Translations under genes and position numbers: made by a program
Shown here: in pieces, positions 17,449-25,566 of the stretch
How positions within the stretch are numbered: position 1 is the first letter of the stretch
Layout: each line of letters begins with the position of its first letter
Assembly: GCF_004005375.1 (NCBI RefSeq)
Contig: NZ_RZUF01000014.1
Span: 1 to 64,000 of the forward strand
From: Rheinheimera sediminis
Lineage (GTDB): Bacteria; Pseudomonadota; Gammaproteobacteria; Enterobacterales; Alteromonadaceae
DNA length: 64,000 bases
Direction: 5' to 3'
The notes under the pieces: generated by a model
What the model was told of the DNA's origin: nothing
Databases searched by the model: none
Seen by the model: the letters and a program-made list of their open reading frames with translations, nothing else

Positions 17449-17550
17449 GGAGTCTGGCTTTCAGCCTGACCCTAACAGTTCGGCTGAGAAAAGCCTTGCT
17501 GTTTAACACTATCCAATAGGGGTCAGGCCTTTTACGGCAGGCCAGACTCC
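17449..17550. repeat. GGGGTCAGGC-type inverted repeat after add
   Basis: The left arm GGAGTCTGGC..GCCTGACCCTA (17449-17474) pairs with the right arm TAGGGGTCAGGCC...GGCCAGACTCC (17517-17550) over a loop of about 42 nt. Each arm is itself a small palindrome. It begins directly after the add stop codon and probably acts as a transcript-end hairpin. The same core recurs at 23705-23764 and 63735-63764. Confidence 0.75.
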
Positions 17551-17674
17551 AAGGTGTAACCTGTAAGACCTGTCCCCAGACTGCAAAATGCCCCTCAGAA
17601 TGCTGCATGCCGACATTGGTATAACTTATTGAAAATAAAGTTAATTATTTATATTTGATAAATTCAGTCAAAAC

Positions 17675-17692
17675 TGTCGCAAAAAACATACA
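17675..17692 (+). promoter_or_regulatory. Candidate GlrR operator 1
   Basis: TGTC-N10-TACA, one mismatch from the known GlrR (QseF) consensus TGTC-N10-GACA. It lies about 160 bp upstream of the sigma-54 -24 element, a normal enhancer distance. The glrR gene itself is 3.5 kb downstream. Confidence 0.5.
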
Positions 17693-17739
17693 CGCTAAGT
17701 TATTGAATTTTAACAATAATATTTTAACCTCTGTTTTGC

Positions 17740-17757
17740 TGTTGCTAATTAGCGACA
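17740..17757 (+). promoter_or_regulatory. Candidate GlrR operator 2
   Basis: TGTT-N10-GACA, one mismatch from TGTC-N10-GACA. It lies about 95 bp upstream of the -24 element. Together with operator 1 it gives a paired enhancer arrangement like that at enterobacterial glmY. Confidence 0.52.
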
Positions 17758-17851
17758 GGTTTTTTCAAGTTTATATTCATATATAGCTAAAAATTAAAAT
17801 GATTATGTTTAAGTTGTTGATATTTAACGGTTTAAATTTTATTTAAAAATG

Positions 17852-17868
17852 TGGCACAGTATCTGCAT
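17852..17868 (+). promoter_or_regulatory. Sigma-54 (RpoN) promoter
   Basis: TGGCAC-AGTAT-CTGCAT matches the consensus TGGCACG-N4-TTGCW with the invariant GG and GC exactly 10 bp apart. The predicted transcription start is near 17878, just before the hairpin at 17883. The surrounding 17640-17880 region is very AT-rich. Confidence 0.75.
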
Positions 17869-17882
17869 TAAGTAGTTTGTAA

Positions 17883-17932
17883 CGGTAAATTAGGTAAGAG
17901 GTACGCAGTTGTTACTCTTACCTAATTTACCG
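17883..17932 (+). promoter_or_regulatory. 18-bp perfect hairpin at the predicted 5' end of the sigma-54 transcript
   Basis: CGGTAAATTAGGTAAGAG (17883-17900) is the exact reverse complement of 17915-17932, with a 14-nt loop. It starts about 5 nt after the predicted start site and ends 50 nt before the next ATG. No T-run follows, so it is not an intrinsic terminator. It could stabilise the RNA 5' end, bind a protein, or be the core of a small RNA. Confidence 0.7.
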
Positions 17933-17982
17933 GCAGGCTCAGCAAAACGCTGAAATAAACAGTAGTAAAGACGGGGTGAATT

Positions 17983-18183
17983 ATGGACTTATTTTTAATC
18001 GCAGCTATAGCATTCTTTATGGTTAACGCTTTTGTATTTGTAACCTACATGCGCAAAATTGATTTAAATGGCAATGCAGTTTTAGAGCTAGAACGTGTTC
18101 AATCTGCTGATGCTTATGCCCGCACTGCTGCTAAAGTACGTAAGGCACGCACTGCTGTTGCACTGGAACAAGCTACTAACTAA
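17983..18183 (+). CDS. Small single-pass membrane protein behind the GlrR/sigma-54 promoter
   Basis: 66 residues with no family I recognise. Residues 2-22 (LFLIAAIAFFMVNAFVFVTY) form one membrane segment. A basic, alanine-rich cytoplasmic-type helix follows (RTAAKVRKARTAVALEQ). The ribosome site GGGGTGA lies 6 bp before the ATG. The gene sits alone between a sigma-54 promoter and a strong terminator (18204-18230), so it is a single-gene transcript of about 350 nt. Its position upstream of glrK is that of the sRNA gene glmY in enterobacteria. By control (not by sequence) it recalls PspG-type envelope-stress proteins. An envelope role is only inferred. Confidence 0.7.
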   Translation: MDLFLIAAIAFFMVNAFVFVTYMRKIDLNGNAVLELERVQSADAYARTAAKVRKARTAVALEQATN

Positions 18184-18203
18184 TTAGTTGCTGTCGATAC
18201 GCG

Positions 18204-18230
18204 AAAAAACCGGTCTCTGACCGGTTTTTT
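18204..18230 (+). terminator. Intrinsic terminator after the small membrane protein gene
   Basis: AAAAAACCGGTC-TCT-GACCGGTTTTTT is a perfect 12-bp palindrome with a 3-nt loop and a T-run, 20 bp after the stop codon. The A-run on the left makes it usable in both directions. Confidence 0.9.
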
Positions 18231-18268
18231 GTTTTTGGTGTTCTACCATCCATGATGCTCGCCCAATA

Positions 18269-19108
18269 ATGGATTGGAATTTGAGACGGGCGGGGACAAG
18301 CCCGCGCCCCTACAGGGTAAAAATCATTCCTGACGATTTTTTATTCGTCTCCATCCATGGCGCTTACCCAACGATGGATTGGAATTTGAGACGGGCGGGG
18401 ACAAGCCCGCGCCCCTACAGGGTAAAAATCATTCCTGACGATTTTTTATTCGTCTCCATCCATGGCGCTTACCCAACGATGGATTGGAATTTGAGACGGG
18501 CGGGGACAAGCCCGCGCCCCTACAGGGTAAAAATCATTCCTGACGATTTTTTATTCGTCTCCATCCATGGCGCTTACCCAACGATGGATTGGAATTTGAG
18601 ACGGGCGGGGACAAGCCCGCGCCCCTACAGGGTAAAAATCATTCCTGACGATTTTTTATTCGTCTCCATCCATGGCGCTTACCCAACGATGGATTGGAAT
18701 TTGAGACGGGCGGGGACAAGCCCGCGCCCCTACAGGGTAAAAATCATTCCTGACGATTTTTTATTCGTCTCCATCCATGGCGCTTACCCAACGATGGATT
18801 GGAATTTGAGACGGGCGGGGACAAGCCCGCGCCCCTACAGGGTAAAAATCATTCCTGACGATTTTTTATTCGTCTCCATCCATGGCGCTTACCCAACGAT
18901 GGATTGGAATTTGAGACGGGCGGGGACAAGCCCGCGCCCCTACAGGTTAAAAATCGTTCCTGACGATTTTTTATTCGCTGCTGTCCATGGCGCTCACCCA
19001 ACAATGGACTGGAATTTGAGACGGGCGGAGACAAGCCCGCGCCCCTACAGGTTAAAAATCGTTCCTGACGATTTTTTATTCGCCGCTGTCCATGGCGCTC
19101 ACCCCGAT
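18269..19108. repeat. Eight tandem copies of a 105-bp unit
   Basis: Copies start at 18269, 18374, 18479, 18584, 18689, 18794, 18899 and 19004. The first six are nearly identical; the last two carry shared changes (e.g. CAGGTTAAAAATCGTT). Each unit contains a GC-rich palindrome (GGGCGGGGACAAGCCCGCGCCC) and an AT-rich hairpin (AAAAATCRT-TCCTG-ACGATTTTT). A partial extra copy of the hairpin continues to 19151. The array fills the gap between the terminator at 18230 and glrK. Because 105 is divisible by three, it leaves a 287-codon open frame that I regard as non-coding. Confidence 0.95.
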
Positions 19109-19213
19109 GGGGCCAACGCGTTGCGTTGTTAAAAATCGTTCCTGACGATTTTTTTACGTCCCTGTGTAAATCCGTTATGATAAGCGCCTGATTTTTCGTG
19201 GAACCCTGTTCTG

Positions 19214-20632
19214 ATGCGAATGCCTGTTCAGCCTGCTTCCCTGCGGCAGTTTGTATTACTCAGCTTTTTTATGGCCTTGATCCCACTAGGGGTTTTGTTA
19301 TGGCAAAGCCATAGTGCTTTATCTGATGTCAGCCGTTATGCCATAGCTGAAGCTGAAAGCTCGGTGGCTAATGTACGCCGTGCTGAAAATATGCAGAAGC
19401 TGGTGAATGATATTGAACGTTCTGTGCTGCAATTTAGTATTTTGAAAACTGACGCTTTGTCGCAACTGGCGGCGACTCACTTAAATAATTATCAGCAGAA
19501 TTTAGGTTCTGTGTGTTTGAATTTGAGCCAGCCTGTACTTTGCGCACAGCAACAGCAGCAGCTGGAGTTGTTGTTTAATAGTTACTTGCATGAAAGCAAC
19601 GAAGAGCTAAGTCCTATTTTGCAAAAAATTCGTCAGCAGCAAGTGCAACTGACGCAAGTGATCTGGGCTTTGCTGGAACAACGATTACAGCAACAGCAGG
19701 TGTATGCTGAAGAGGCACAAAGCCATCTCGCCTGGCAAACAGTGGCTTTAGTGGTGCTGACCTTGTTAATGGTGCTTTGGGCTTGTGCACGCATTACTGC
19801 TCCGGTAAAAATGCTCGATACAATGATCCGTTCTATAGGGCAGGCCAGCCATCATTTCCCACACGATAAAGTGGATGGCCCACGTGAATTAACTGAGTTG
19901 GGTGAACAATTACGTTGGTTGGCGTCCCGTTTACAACAGTTAGAAGCTTTACGACTTATTTTACTGCGCCATGCTTCGCATGAACTTAAAACGCCTTTAT
20001 CCAGTATCCGTGAAGGCTGTGCACTATTAAGTGAACAGTTAGTTGGCCCTTTAAATCCGCAGCAAATGGAAGTGGTCAGCTTGCTTAACGGCAGTGCCGA
20101 TCGTTTAAGTGTGCTGACAGAGCAACTTTTGGACTACAACAAGTTATTGCAGCAAGCTAAGCCAGAGTTTGATTGGCACGACAGCAAAACTCTGTTGCAA
20201 AATTGCTTTAATGACCATGCCTTGTCTTTGCAGCAACGCGAACAAAAAATTGTACTGGATTGTCAGTTGCCGCGTATTTACACCGACTCCATGTTGTTCA
20301 GACGCATTCTGGATAACTTGATCAACAACGCTCAGGCTTATGGTGCTGAGGGCAGTCAGGTTTGGGTCAATTTACGTCAGCATGATAAGTTTATGCTACT
20401 GGACGTAGCCAATAATGGCACTGGTATTCCTGCAGAATTGAGGGCTAAATTGTTTGAACCTTTCCAGCGTGGCAAAGCCCCTCGTTTTGATGCTGTTCAG
20501 GGATCAGGACTAGGTTTATCTATAGTCGCCGACTGTGCCCGTTTACTAGGTGGTCTGGCAGAAATTATCGACGTCGGTTACGCCGATGTATGTATTCAGG
20601 TGCGTTTGCCTTTAGTTGAGGATGCGGTATGA
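19214..20632 (+). CDS. glrK: Sensor histidine kinase GlrK (QseE)
   Basis: 472 residues. A transmembrane segment near residues 13-28 and a second near 175-195 bracket a periplasmic helical sensor domain. A HAMP-like linker follows. The dimerisation/H-box is HASHELKTPLSS with phosphoacceptor H256. The ATPase domain has N-box DNLINNAQAYG, G1 NNGTGIP and G2 GSGLGLSIV. It should phosphorylate the adjacent GlrR. The next gene overlaps it by 4 bp (ATGA). The order kinase-lipoprotein-NtrC regulator is the diagnostic glrK-qseG-glrR arrangement, which in enterobacteria controls glmY sRNA and envelope functions. Confidence 0.9.
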   Translation: MRMPVQPASLRQFVLLSFFMALIPLGVLLWQSHSALSDVSRYAIAEAESSVANVRRAENMQKLVNDIERSVLQFSILKTDALSQLAATHLNNYQQNLGSVCLNLSQPVLCAQQQQQLELLFNSYLHESNEELSPILQKIRQQQVQLTQVIWALLEQRLQQQQVYAEEAQSHLAWQTVALVVLTLLMVLWACARITAPVKMLDTMIRSIGQASHHFPHDKVDGPRELTELGEQLRWLASRLQQLEALRLILLRHASHELKTPLSSIREGCALLSEQLVGPLNPQQMEVVSLLNGSADRLSVLTEQLLDYNKLLQQAKPEFDWHDSKTLLQNCFNDHALSLQQREQKIVLDCQLPRIYTDSMLFRRILDNLINNAQAYGAEGSQVWVNLRQHDKFMLLDVANNGTGIPAELRAKLFEPFQRGKAPRFDAVQGSGLGLSIVADCARLLGGLAEIIDVGYADVCIQVRLPLVEDAV

Positions 20633-21204
20633 AACTTTGGTTTAGTCTAGGCCTCTGTCTGGCGTTAACAGCCTGCGAAACTGTAAAACCTGTGGTCCCG
20701 GTAGTTAATAAAACTATACCCACAGTTGAACCTGTTCAAACCCAGTTGGTTGAGGCTCCCAAGGCTGTGAAAGCTGAGCTTGCTATTGCAGATGATGCCC
20801 TCACTTTACAGGCCTGGCGTGATTTTCGCGCTCAGTTACTTTTAATGCCGGTTGCTGAGCGTGATTTATTACTGAAAAGCTTTAAAACCAGCCCTGTCAC
20901 GACCTTACAAATGTTGCTGATTAAATTGCATCCAGACAGTCCTTATGCTGTGCGTTTTGCTGCTCAAACTCAATTAAATGACAAGCTGACGGCTTTACCT
21001 AAAGGCTTGGCAGATTTGTTGCGTTGGGATTTAGCTTACAACCAGAAATTACTTGAAAGTGAGTCCGCTGTTACAGCGTTATCCCGTCTTAACGCACAGC
21101 AGCAGGAGCAATTGGATAAACTGCGTAAGCAAAGTAAAGATTTGCAGAAGAAAATTGATGCACTGACTCAAATTGAAGCCAAACTAAACCAGACAGGAAA
21201 TTAA
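20629..21204 (+). CDS. qseG: QseG-like outer-membrane lipoprotein
   Basis: 191 residues. The lipoprotein signal ends in the lipobox LTAC (cysteine near residue 16). A proline/valine-rich linker, a helical middle and a C-terminal coiled coil (about 145-190, LNAQQQEQLDKLRKQSKDLQ) follow. In enterobacteria QseG (YfhG) interacts with the kinase QseE/GlrK and sets its activity. The position between glrK (4-bp overlap) and glrR (2-bp gap) supports the assignment more than the sequence does, because this family is poorly conserved. Confidence 0.75.
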   Translation: MKLWFSLGLCLALTACETVKPVVPVVNKTIPTVEPVQTQLVEAPKAVKAELAIADDALTLQAWRDFRAQLLLMPVAERDLLLKSFKTSPVTTLQMLLIKLHPDSPYAVRFAAQTQLNDKLTALPKGLADLLRWDLAYNQKLLESESAVTALSRLNAQQQEQLDKLRKQSKDLQKKIDALTQIEAKLNQTGN

Positions 21205-21206
21205 GC

Positions 21207-22556
21207 ATGAGCAATGGCGCCCGGTTATTGCTGGTGGATGATGATCCCAGCTTATTACGTTTGCTAACCTTGCGTCTGGAAGGCGAAGGTTATCAGGTGA
21301 TCAGCGCAGACTGTGCTGAAACAGCCTTGGTACTACTGGGTAAAAATAAAGTGGATGTGGTGCTGAGTGACTTGCGTATGCCGGGTTTAGATGGCATGGC
21401 TTTGTTTGATGAAATTGCCAAACGCCATTCAGGTTTACCTGTGGTATTGATGACTGCTCATGGCTCCATTCCTGAAGCTGTAGCAGCGACACAGCGCGGT
21501 GTCTTTGGTTTTTTAACTAAGCCTTTAAATAATAATGACTTACGCGATATTTTGGCAAAGGCCGTGCATCAATCTCATGTGCCAAGTAAAGACGAATGGC
21601 GTACCGATATTATTACTCGCAGTAAAGTGATGGAACAAGTGCTGGATCAGGCGTATCGCGTTGCGCAGCGCGATGTCAGTGTATTAATCACTGGGGCCAG
21701 TGGCACAGGTAAAGAAATGCTGGCCAAAGCTATTCATAAGGCCAGCCCAAGGGCTAAAGGCCATTTTGTCGCTATTAACTGTGGGGCTTTACCTGAGCAT
21801 TTGTTGGAGTCTGAACTCTTTGGTCACAGCAAAGGCGCTTTTACTGGCGCTGTGACTGAGCATTTAGGTTTATTCCGCGAAGCAGACGGCGGTACTTTGT
21901 TCCTCGATGAAATAGGTGACATGCCCATGCCATTGCAGGTAAAGCTGTTGCGGGCTTTGCAGGAGCGACAAATCCGTCCTGTCGGCAGTACCAAAACTAT
22001 TCCTATCGATGTAAGAGTGTTGTCTGCAACGCACCGGGATTTAAAGCTAGCGATGCAGGAACAAAGTTTCCGCGAAGACTTGTATTACCGCTTAAATGTG
22101 GTGAATTTACAGTTACCAACCTTACGAGAGCGGGCTGAAGATATTCCCTTATTGGCCCGGCATGTGTTGCAACAAAATGCCGAACGCCATGGTATGCAGG
22201 TCAATCGTTTTTCTGAGGATGCGATGCAAGCACTGGTCACAGCTCAGTGGCCGGGTAATGTGCGTCAACTGGTGAATGTGGTTGAACAATGTGTAGCTTT
22301 AACCCACAGCCCAGTGCTCAGTGTAGCTTTAGTGGAGCAGGCTCTTTCACAAAATCGTAGCTTTTGGCCGACCTTAAGTGAAGCACGTGACCAATTTGAA
22401 CGACAGTATTTGATCCGGGTATTAAAAATGGCCGAAGGTAATGTGACTCGGGCTGCAGAACTTGCAGGCCGTAACAGGACAGACTTTCATAAACTGATGA
22501 AAAAACACGAACTCAGCGCAGCTCAGGTATCCGAGCAAAGCGACGAACTTGAATAG
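21207..22556 (+). CDS. glrR: Sigma-54-dependent response regulator GlrR (QseF)
   Basis: 449 residues in three domains. The receiver domain has the acidic pair DDD at 11-13 and phosphoacceptor D55 in LSDLRMPG. The AAA+ domain has Walker A GASGTGKE near 162-169 and the sigma-54 contact loop GAFTGA at 210-215. The C-terminal Fis-type helix-turn-helix lies near 408-440 (GNVTRAAELAGRNRTDFHKLM). When phosphorylated by GlrK it should activate RpoN promoters, and the one at 17852 with two TGTC-N10-GACA-like sites is the obvious candidate. The 3' end shows a 21-bp near-duplication (about 22534-22575) spanning the stop codon. Confidence 0.92.
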   Translation: MSNGARLLLVDDDPSLLRLLTLRLEGEGYQVISADCAETALVLLGKNKVDVVLSDLRMPGLDGMALFDEIAKRHSGLPVVLMTAHGSIPEAVAATQRGVFGFLTKPLNNNDLRDILAKAVHQSHVPSKDEWRTDIITRSKVMEQVLDQAYRVAQRDVSVLITGASGTGKEMLAKAIHKASPRAKGHFVAINCGALPEHLLESELFGHSKGAFTGAVTEHLGLFREADGGTLFLDEIGDMPMPLQVKLLRALQERQIRPVGSTKTIPIDVRVLSATHRDLKLAMQEQSFREDLYYRLNVVNLQLPTLRERAEDIPLLARHVLQQNAERHGMQVNRFSEDAMQALVTAQWPGNVRQLVNVVEQCVALTHSPVLSVALVEQALSQNRSFWPTLSEARDQFERQYLIRVLKMAEGNVTRAAELAGRNRTDFHKLMKKHELSAAQVSEQSDELE

Positions 22557-22592
22557 CAAAGCGATGAATTGGAATAACGAAGAGATTGATTG

Positions 22593-22919
22593 ATGCACGA
22601 GAATTTTGAAGTCGAACCCGATGTACTCAAAGCTAAAATCATTAGCGAAACTGCCCGTATTAACTGGCTGGATTTGCAGAAATTTTATGCGGCAGGTTCT
22701 GTAATTCAGGTTTCAGCAGAGCTGGATTTGGTCGATGTGGCTTTTGCTTTTAGTCAGGATGACAAAGCCGCTGTGCAGCGCTGGCTGCACTCTGGTTTAG
22801 TCGACAGAGTGTCAGACACGCAAGCAGTGCTTTGGGTAGAACAACAGGCCGAACTTTGGGCTGTGGTGATTTCTCCCTGGATTTTGGTGCAGGATAAAGC
22901 TGCTTCATCTACTCATTAA
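22593..22919 (+). CDS. DUF2288 family protein
   Basis: 108 residues from the ATG at 22593 (a TTG lies one codon earlier). The pattern ETARINWLDLQKFYAAG, then LDLVDVAFAFSQDD, VQRWLHSGLV and ELWAVVISPWILVQ is that of DUF2288, a small soluble protein common in gammaproteobacteria and cyanobacteria with no established function. It follows glrR by 36 bp on the same strand and may be co-transcribed. No catalytic motif or membrane segment is visible. Confidence 0.85.
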   Translation: MHENFEVEPDVLKAKIISETARINWLDLQKFYAAGSVIQVSAELDLVDVAFAFSQDDKAAVQRWLHSGLVDRVSDTQAVLWVEQQAELWAVVISPWILVQDKAASSTH

Positions 22920-22938
22920 TCAGGCAGGTCAAAGCTTT

Positions 22939-23694
22939 ATGTATGCAGAAAATTTCCAGTTAGACTCCTATCTGAAACGCATTGATTATAAAGGGCCTTT
23001 GGGGAAAAACGCCGAGATATTAAAACAACTGATGCGTGCCCAGCTCTTTCATGTTGCTTTTGAAAACCTCGATGTACAGGCCGGTAAAATTGTCTCCTTA
23101 GTGCCAGAACAGATTGTCGATAAAATAGTGGGGCAGGGCCGTGGTGGTTATTGTTATGAGGTGAATGGCCTCTTTGCAATGGCGTTGCAGGCTTTAGGTT
23201 TTAGCTATAAGTTTGTCGCCTGTCGCCCTATGTTTTACCCGGTGCGTCGACCTAAAACTCATATGGTATTGCTGGTGGAAGCTGATGGTGACCAGTGGAT
23301 CTGTGATTTAGGTTTTGGCAGCTACGGTATTCGTGCTCCCATCGCCTTATCTTCTTTGGAACAAATCCAGCAACAAGACTTTGATCAGTTCCGTTTAACC
23401 ACAGAGCCAAGTGGTGCTTATGTGGTACAGGCGCTGGTGGACGGCCAGTGGTTAAGTCAGTTTGGCTTTGAACCTTATGCCAGTGAATGGGTGGACTTTA
23501 TGCCGGCTAACTATCTGAATAGCACCCATCCGGATACGATTTTTGTGCAGAAGTTACTGGTGATTAAGCACCACGAACAAGGCCGCGATATTCTGCTGGG
23601 CGATCAGCTAAAACAAATACGAGCTGAAGGTACAGTGGTCAAGCAGTTAAGCCCTGAACAGCGGGAAGAAACACTAAAGCAGCTGTTGAAGTAA
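22939..23694 (+). CDS. nat: Arylamine N-acetyltransferase
   Basis: 251 residues. The catalytic triad of the NAT family is readable: C72 in GRGGYCYEVNGLF, the histidine in PKTHMVLLV and the aspartate in ICDLGFGSYG. It transfers acetyl from acetyl-CoA to arylamines, arylhydrazines or related small molecules in the cytoplasm. It lies 19 bp after the DUF2288 gene. A 28-bp-arm hairpin separates it from the convergent ggt. The physiological substrate is unknown. Confidence 0.93.
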   Translation: MYAENFQLDSYLKRIDYKGPLGKNAEILKQLMRAQLFHVAFENLDVQAGKIVSLVPEQIVDKIVGQGRGGYCYEVNGLFAMALQALGFSYKFVACRPMFYPVRRPKTHMVLLVEADGDQWICDLGFGSYGIRAPIALSSLEQIQQQDFDQFRLTTEPSGAYVVQALVDGQWLSQFGFEPYASEWVDFMPANYLNSTHPDTIFVQKLLVIKHHEQGRDILLGDQLKQIRAEGTVVKQLSPEQREETLKQLLK

Positions 23695-23704
23695 AATTGC
23701 AGTT

Positions 23705-23764
23705 ACTTGGGGTCAGGCCTTGCATGTTGCAGTACGCTGCAACATTCAAGGCCTGACCCCAAGT
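23705..23764. terminator. 28-bp-arm GGGGTCAGGC hairpin between convergent nat and ggt
   Basis: Arms at 23705-23732 and 23737-23764 pair at 27 of 28 positions around a TACG loop. They start with ACTTGGGGTCAGGCCTTG. The hairpin lies between two convergent stop codons and has no T-run, so it may act as a bidirectional RNA end or decay barrier. It belongs to the same palindrome family as 17449-17550 and 63735-63764. Confidence 0.75.
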
Positions 23765-23769
23765 AAAGA

Positions 23770-25482
23770 TTAATACCCTGCGGCCTGACCGTCTTTACGG
23801 GACTCTGAAGCGCCATAATAAACGCCGGTTTTGGGGTCTTTCATAATGGCCTGATAACCGCCAAATTCACCTAAAGCGTAACGCACGTCATGGCCTTTTT
23901 TCATCAGTTCACGGGCTGTTTCATAAGGCACACCTTTTTCCAGTTGCACATAACCACCATTGGTTAAGTAAGTTGCCTGTGAATCGGTAGGTTCAGTGCT
24001 GCCCAGATGTTGCCAGCGCGCTGCATCCCCAGCTTCTTGCAGATTCATGCCGTAATCAATCATATTTACCACAATCTGCACATGACCCTGAGGCTGCATA
24101 GCGCCACCCATGACACCAAAGCTGGTCAAGGGTTTACCGTCTTTACTGATAAAGGCCGGAATAATAGTCTGGAAAGGTCTTTTACCCGGCTCATAGGCAT
24201 TGGCGTGTTTTTTATCCATAGAAAACATCTGGCCTCTGTCCTGGAACACAAAACCTGTGCCAGGCGCAACCACACCTGAACCCATACCCCTGTAGTTACT
24301 TTGAATGAGCGACACCATAGTGCCGTCTTTATCGGCCGTGGTCATATAAATGGTGTCACCTTCGTAAGCGGCTGGATTACCAGCGTCCACCCGTTTTGCG
24401 GCAGTAGCACCGATCAGTTTGGCGCGCTCTTTACCATAGGCTTCAGATATCAAGCCTTTGATGGGCAGTTTGTTAAAGTCGGTGTCCGCGTAAAACTTGG
24501 CTCTGTCTTCAAAGGCCAGCTTTTTTGCTTCCACTAAGGTGTGAATACTTTCGACACTATTGTAACCCATAGCTTTTAAATCAAAGTTCTTCAGGATCTG
24601 TAGCATCTGTAATGCAGCTATGCCCTGACTGTTAGGCGGGAGCTCCCAGACATCATAACCACGGTAATTGACTGATACAGGTTCTACCCAGTCTGAGCTG
24701 TGGTTGGCGAAATCTTCGTAACGCAGGTAGCCGCCGTTGGCTTTCATAAAGCCGTCGATACTTTTGGCGATATCGCCTTTATAAAAGGCATCACGGCCGC
24801 CTGCGGCTATGGCTTTATAAGTGGCTGCTAAGTCAGGGTTTTTGAACATCTCGCCTTTGGCTGGTGCTTTGCCATTGATAGTAAAAGTACCGACAAAATC
24901 ACCTGGCTGATCTTTTAAGCGGGGTACGGATCTGTCCCAGTAGTAAGCAATCAGCTCACTAACCGGGAAACCTTGTTCGGCATAAGTGATAGCAGGTTGC
25001 AGAATTTGAGTCATAGGCAATTTGCCAAACTTCTGGTGCATTTCAAACCAGCCGTCTATAGCACCAGGTACGCTGATGGGCAGCATACCGTAAGGAGGCA
25101 AGTCTTCACGTCCGAGTTTTTTCAGCTCTTCAGACAGTTGTGCATGGCTTAAGCCTTTAGGGGAACGGCCAGAGGCATTTAAGCCATAAATTTTATTGGT
25201 TTTACCGTCCCAGATAATAGCGTACAAGTCGCCGCCTATACCGTTGCCAGTAGGTTCCATTAAACCTAAAGCCGCGTTTGCTGCGATGGCTGCATCTACT
25301 GCAGTGCCGCCTTGTTTCATGATATCCAAAGCGATTTGGGTGGCTAATGGCTGACTGGTAGCCGCCATCGCATGAGGCGCTATCACTTCAGAACGGCTGG
25401 CAAAGTCAGCGCCGGTAATACGGTCATAAGCCATCAGTTGAGGTGATAACGCAATCAGGCTGCAGAGCAGGAGTTTTTTCAT
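23770..25482 (-). CDS. ggt: Gamma-glutamyltransferase (periplasmic)
   Basis: 570 residues from the ATG at 25482, chosen because it begins a clean signal peptide (MKKLLLCSLIALSPQLMA). An upstream in-frame start at 25512 would add 10 residues ahead of it. The precursor self-cleaves before the catalytic threonine, here T381 in IYMTTADKDGT. The large-subunit motifs GGTAVDAAIAANAALG, GNGIGGDLYAIIWD and ASGRSP, and the small-subunit GSGVVAPGTGF and FGVMGGAMQPQGHVQ, are present. It cleaves glutathione and other gamma-glutamyl compounds in the periplasm. The gene is convergent with nat. Confidence 0.94.
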   Translation of the reverse strand: MKKLLLCSLIALSPQLMAYDRITGADFASRSEVIAPHAMAATSQPLATQIALDIMKQGGTAVDAAIAANAALGLMEPTGNGIGGDLYAIIWDGKTNKIYGLNASGRSPKGLSHAQLSEELKKLGREDLPPYGMLPISVPGAIDGWFEMHQKFGKLPMTQILQPAITYAEQGFPVSELIAYYWDRSVPRLKDQPGDFVGTFTINGKAPAKGEMFKNPDLAATYKAIAAGGRDAFYKGDIAKSIDGFMKANGGYLRYEDFANHSSDWVEPVSVNYRGYDVWELPPNSQGIAALQMLQILKNFDLKAMGYNSVESIHTLVEAKKLAFEDRAKFYADTDFNKLPIKGLISEAYGKERAKLIGATAAKRVDAGNPAAYEGDTIYMTTADKDGTMVSLIQSNYRGMGSGVVAPGTGFVFQDRGQMFSMDKKHANAYEPGKRPFQTIIPAFISKDGKPLTSFGVMGGAMQPQGHVQIVVNMIDYGMNLQEAGDAARWQHLGSTEPTDSQATYLTNGGYVQLEKGVPYETARELMKKGHDVRYALGEFGGYQAIMKDPKTGVYYGASESRKDGQAAGY

Positions 25483-25566
25483 TGTGGTTGTGCCTCTGAA
25501 ATACAGGAGCACACAAGCTAGTGATACTATGATGAAATTACCAGCAGCACGCGACCAAAAGCCAGA

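Noticed and set aside
17883-17932. Hairpin as an intrinsic terminator
   Set aside because: No T-run follows either arm, and it lies directly after a promoter.
18269-19132. 287-codon open frame of 35-residue repeats
   Set aside because: It exists only because the 105-bp tandem unit is divisible by three. There is no ribosome site, the content follows DNA palindromes, and other frames are also partly open.
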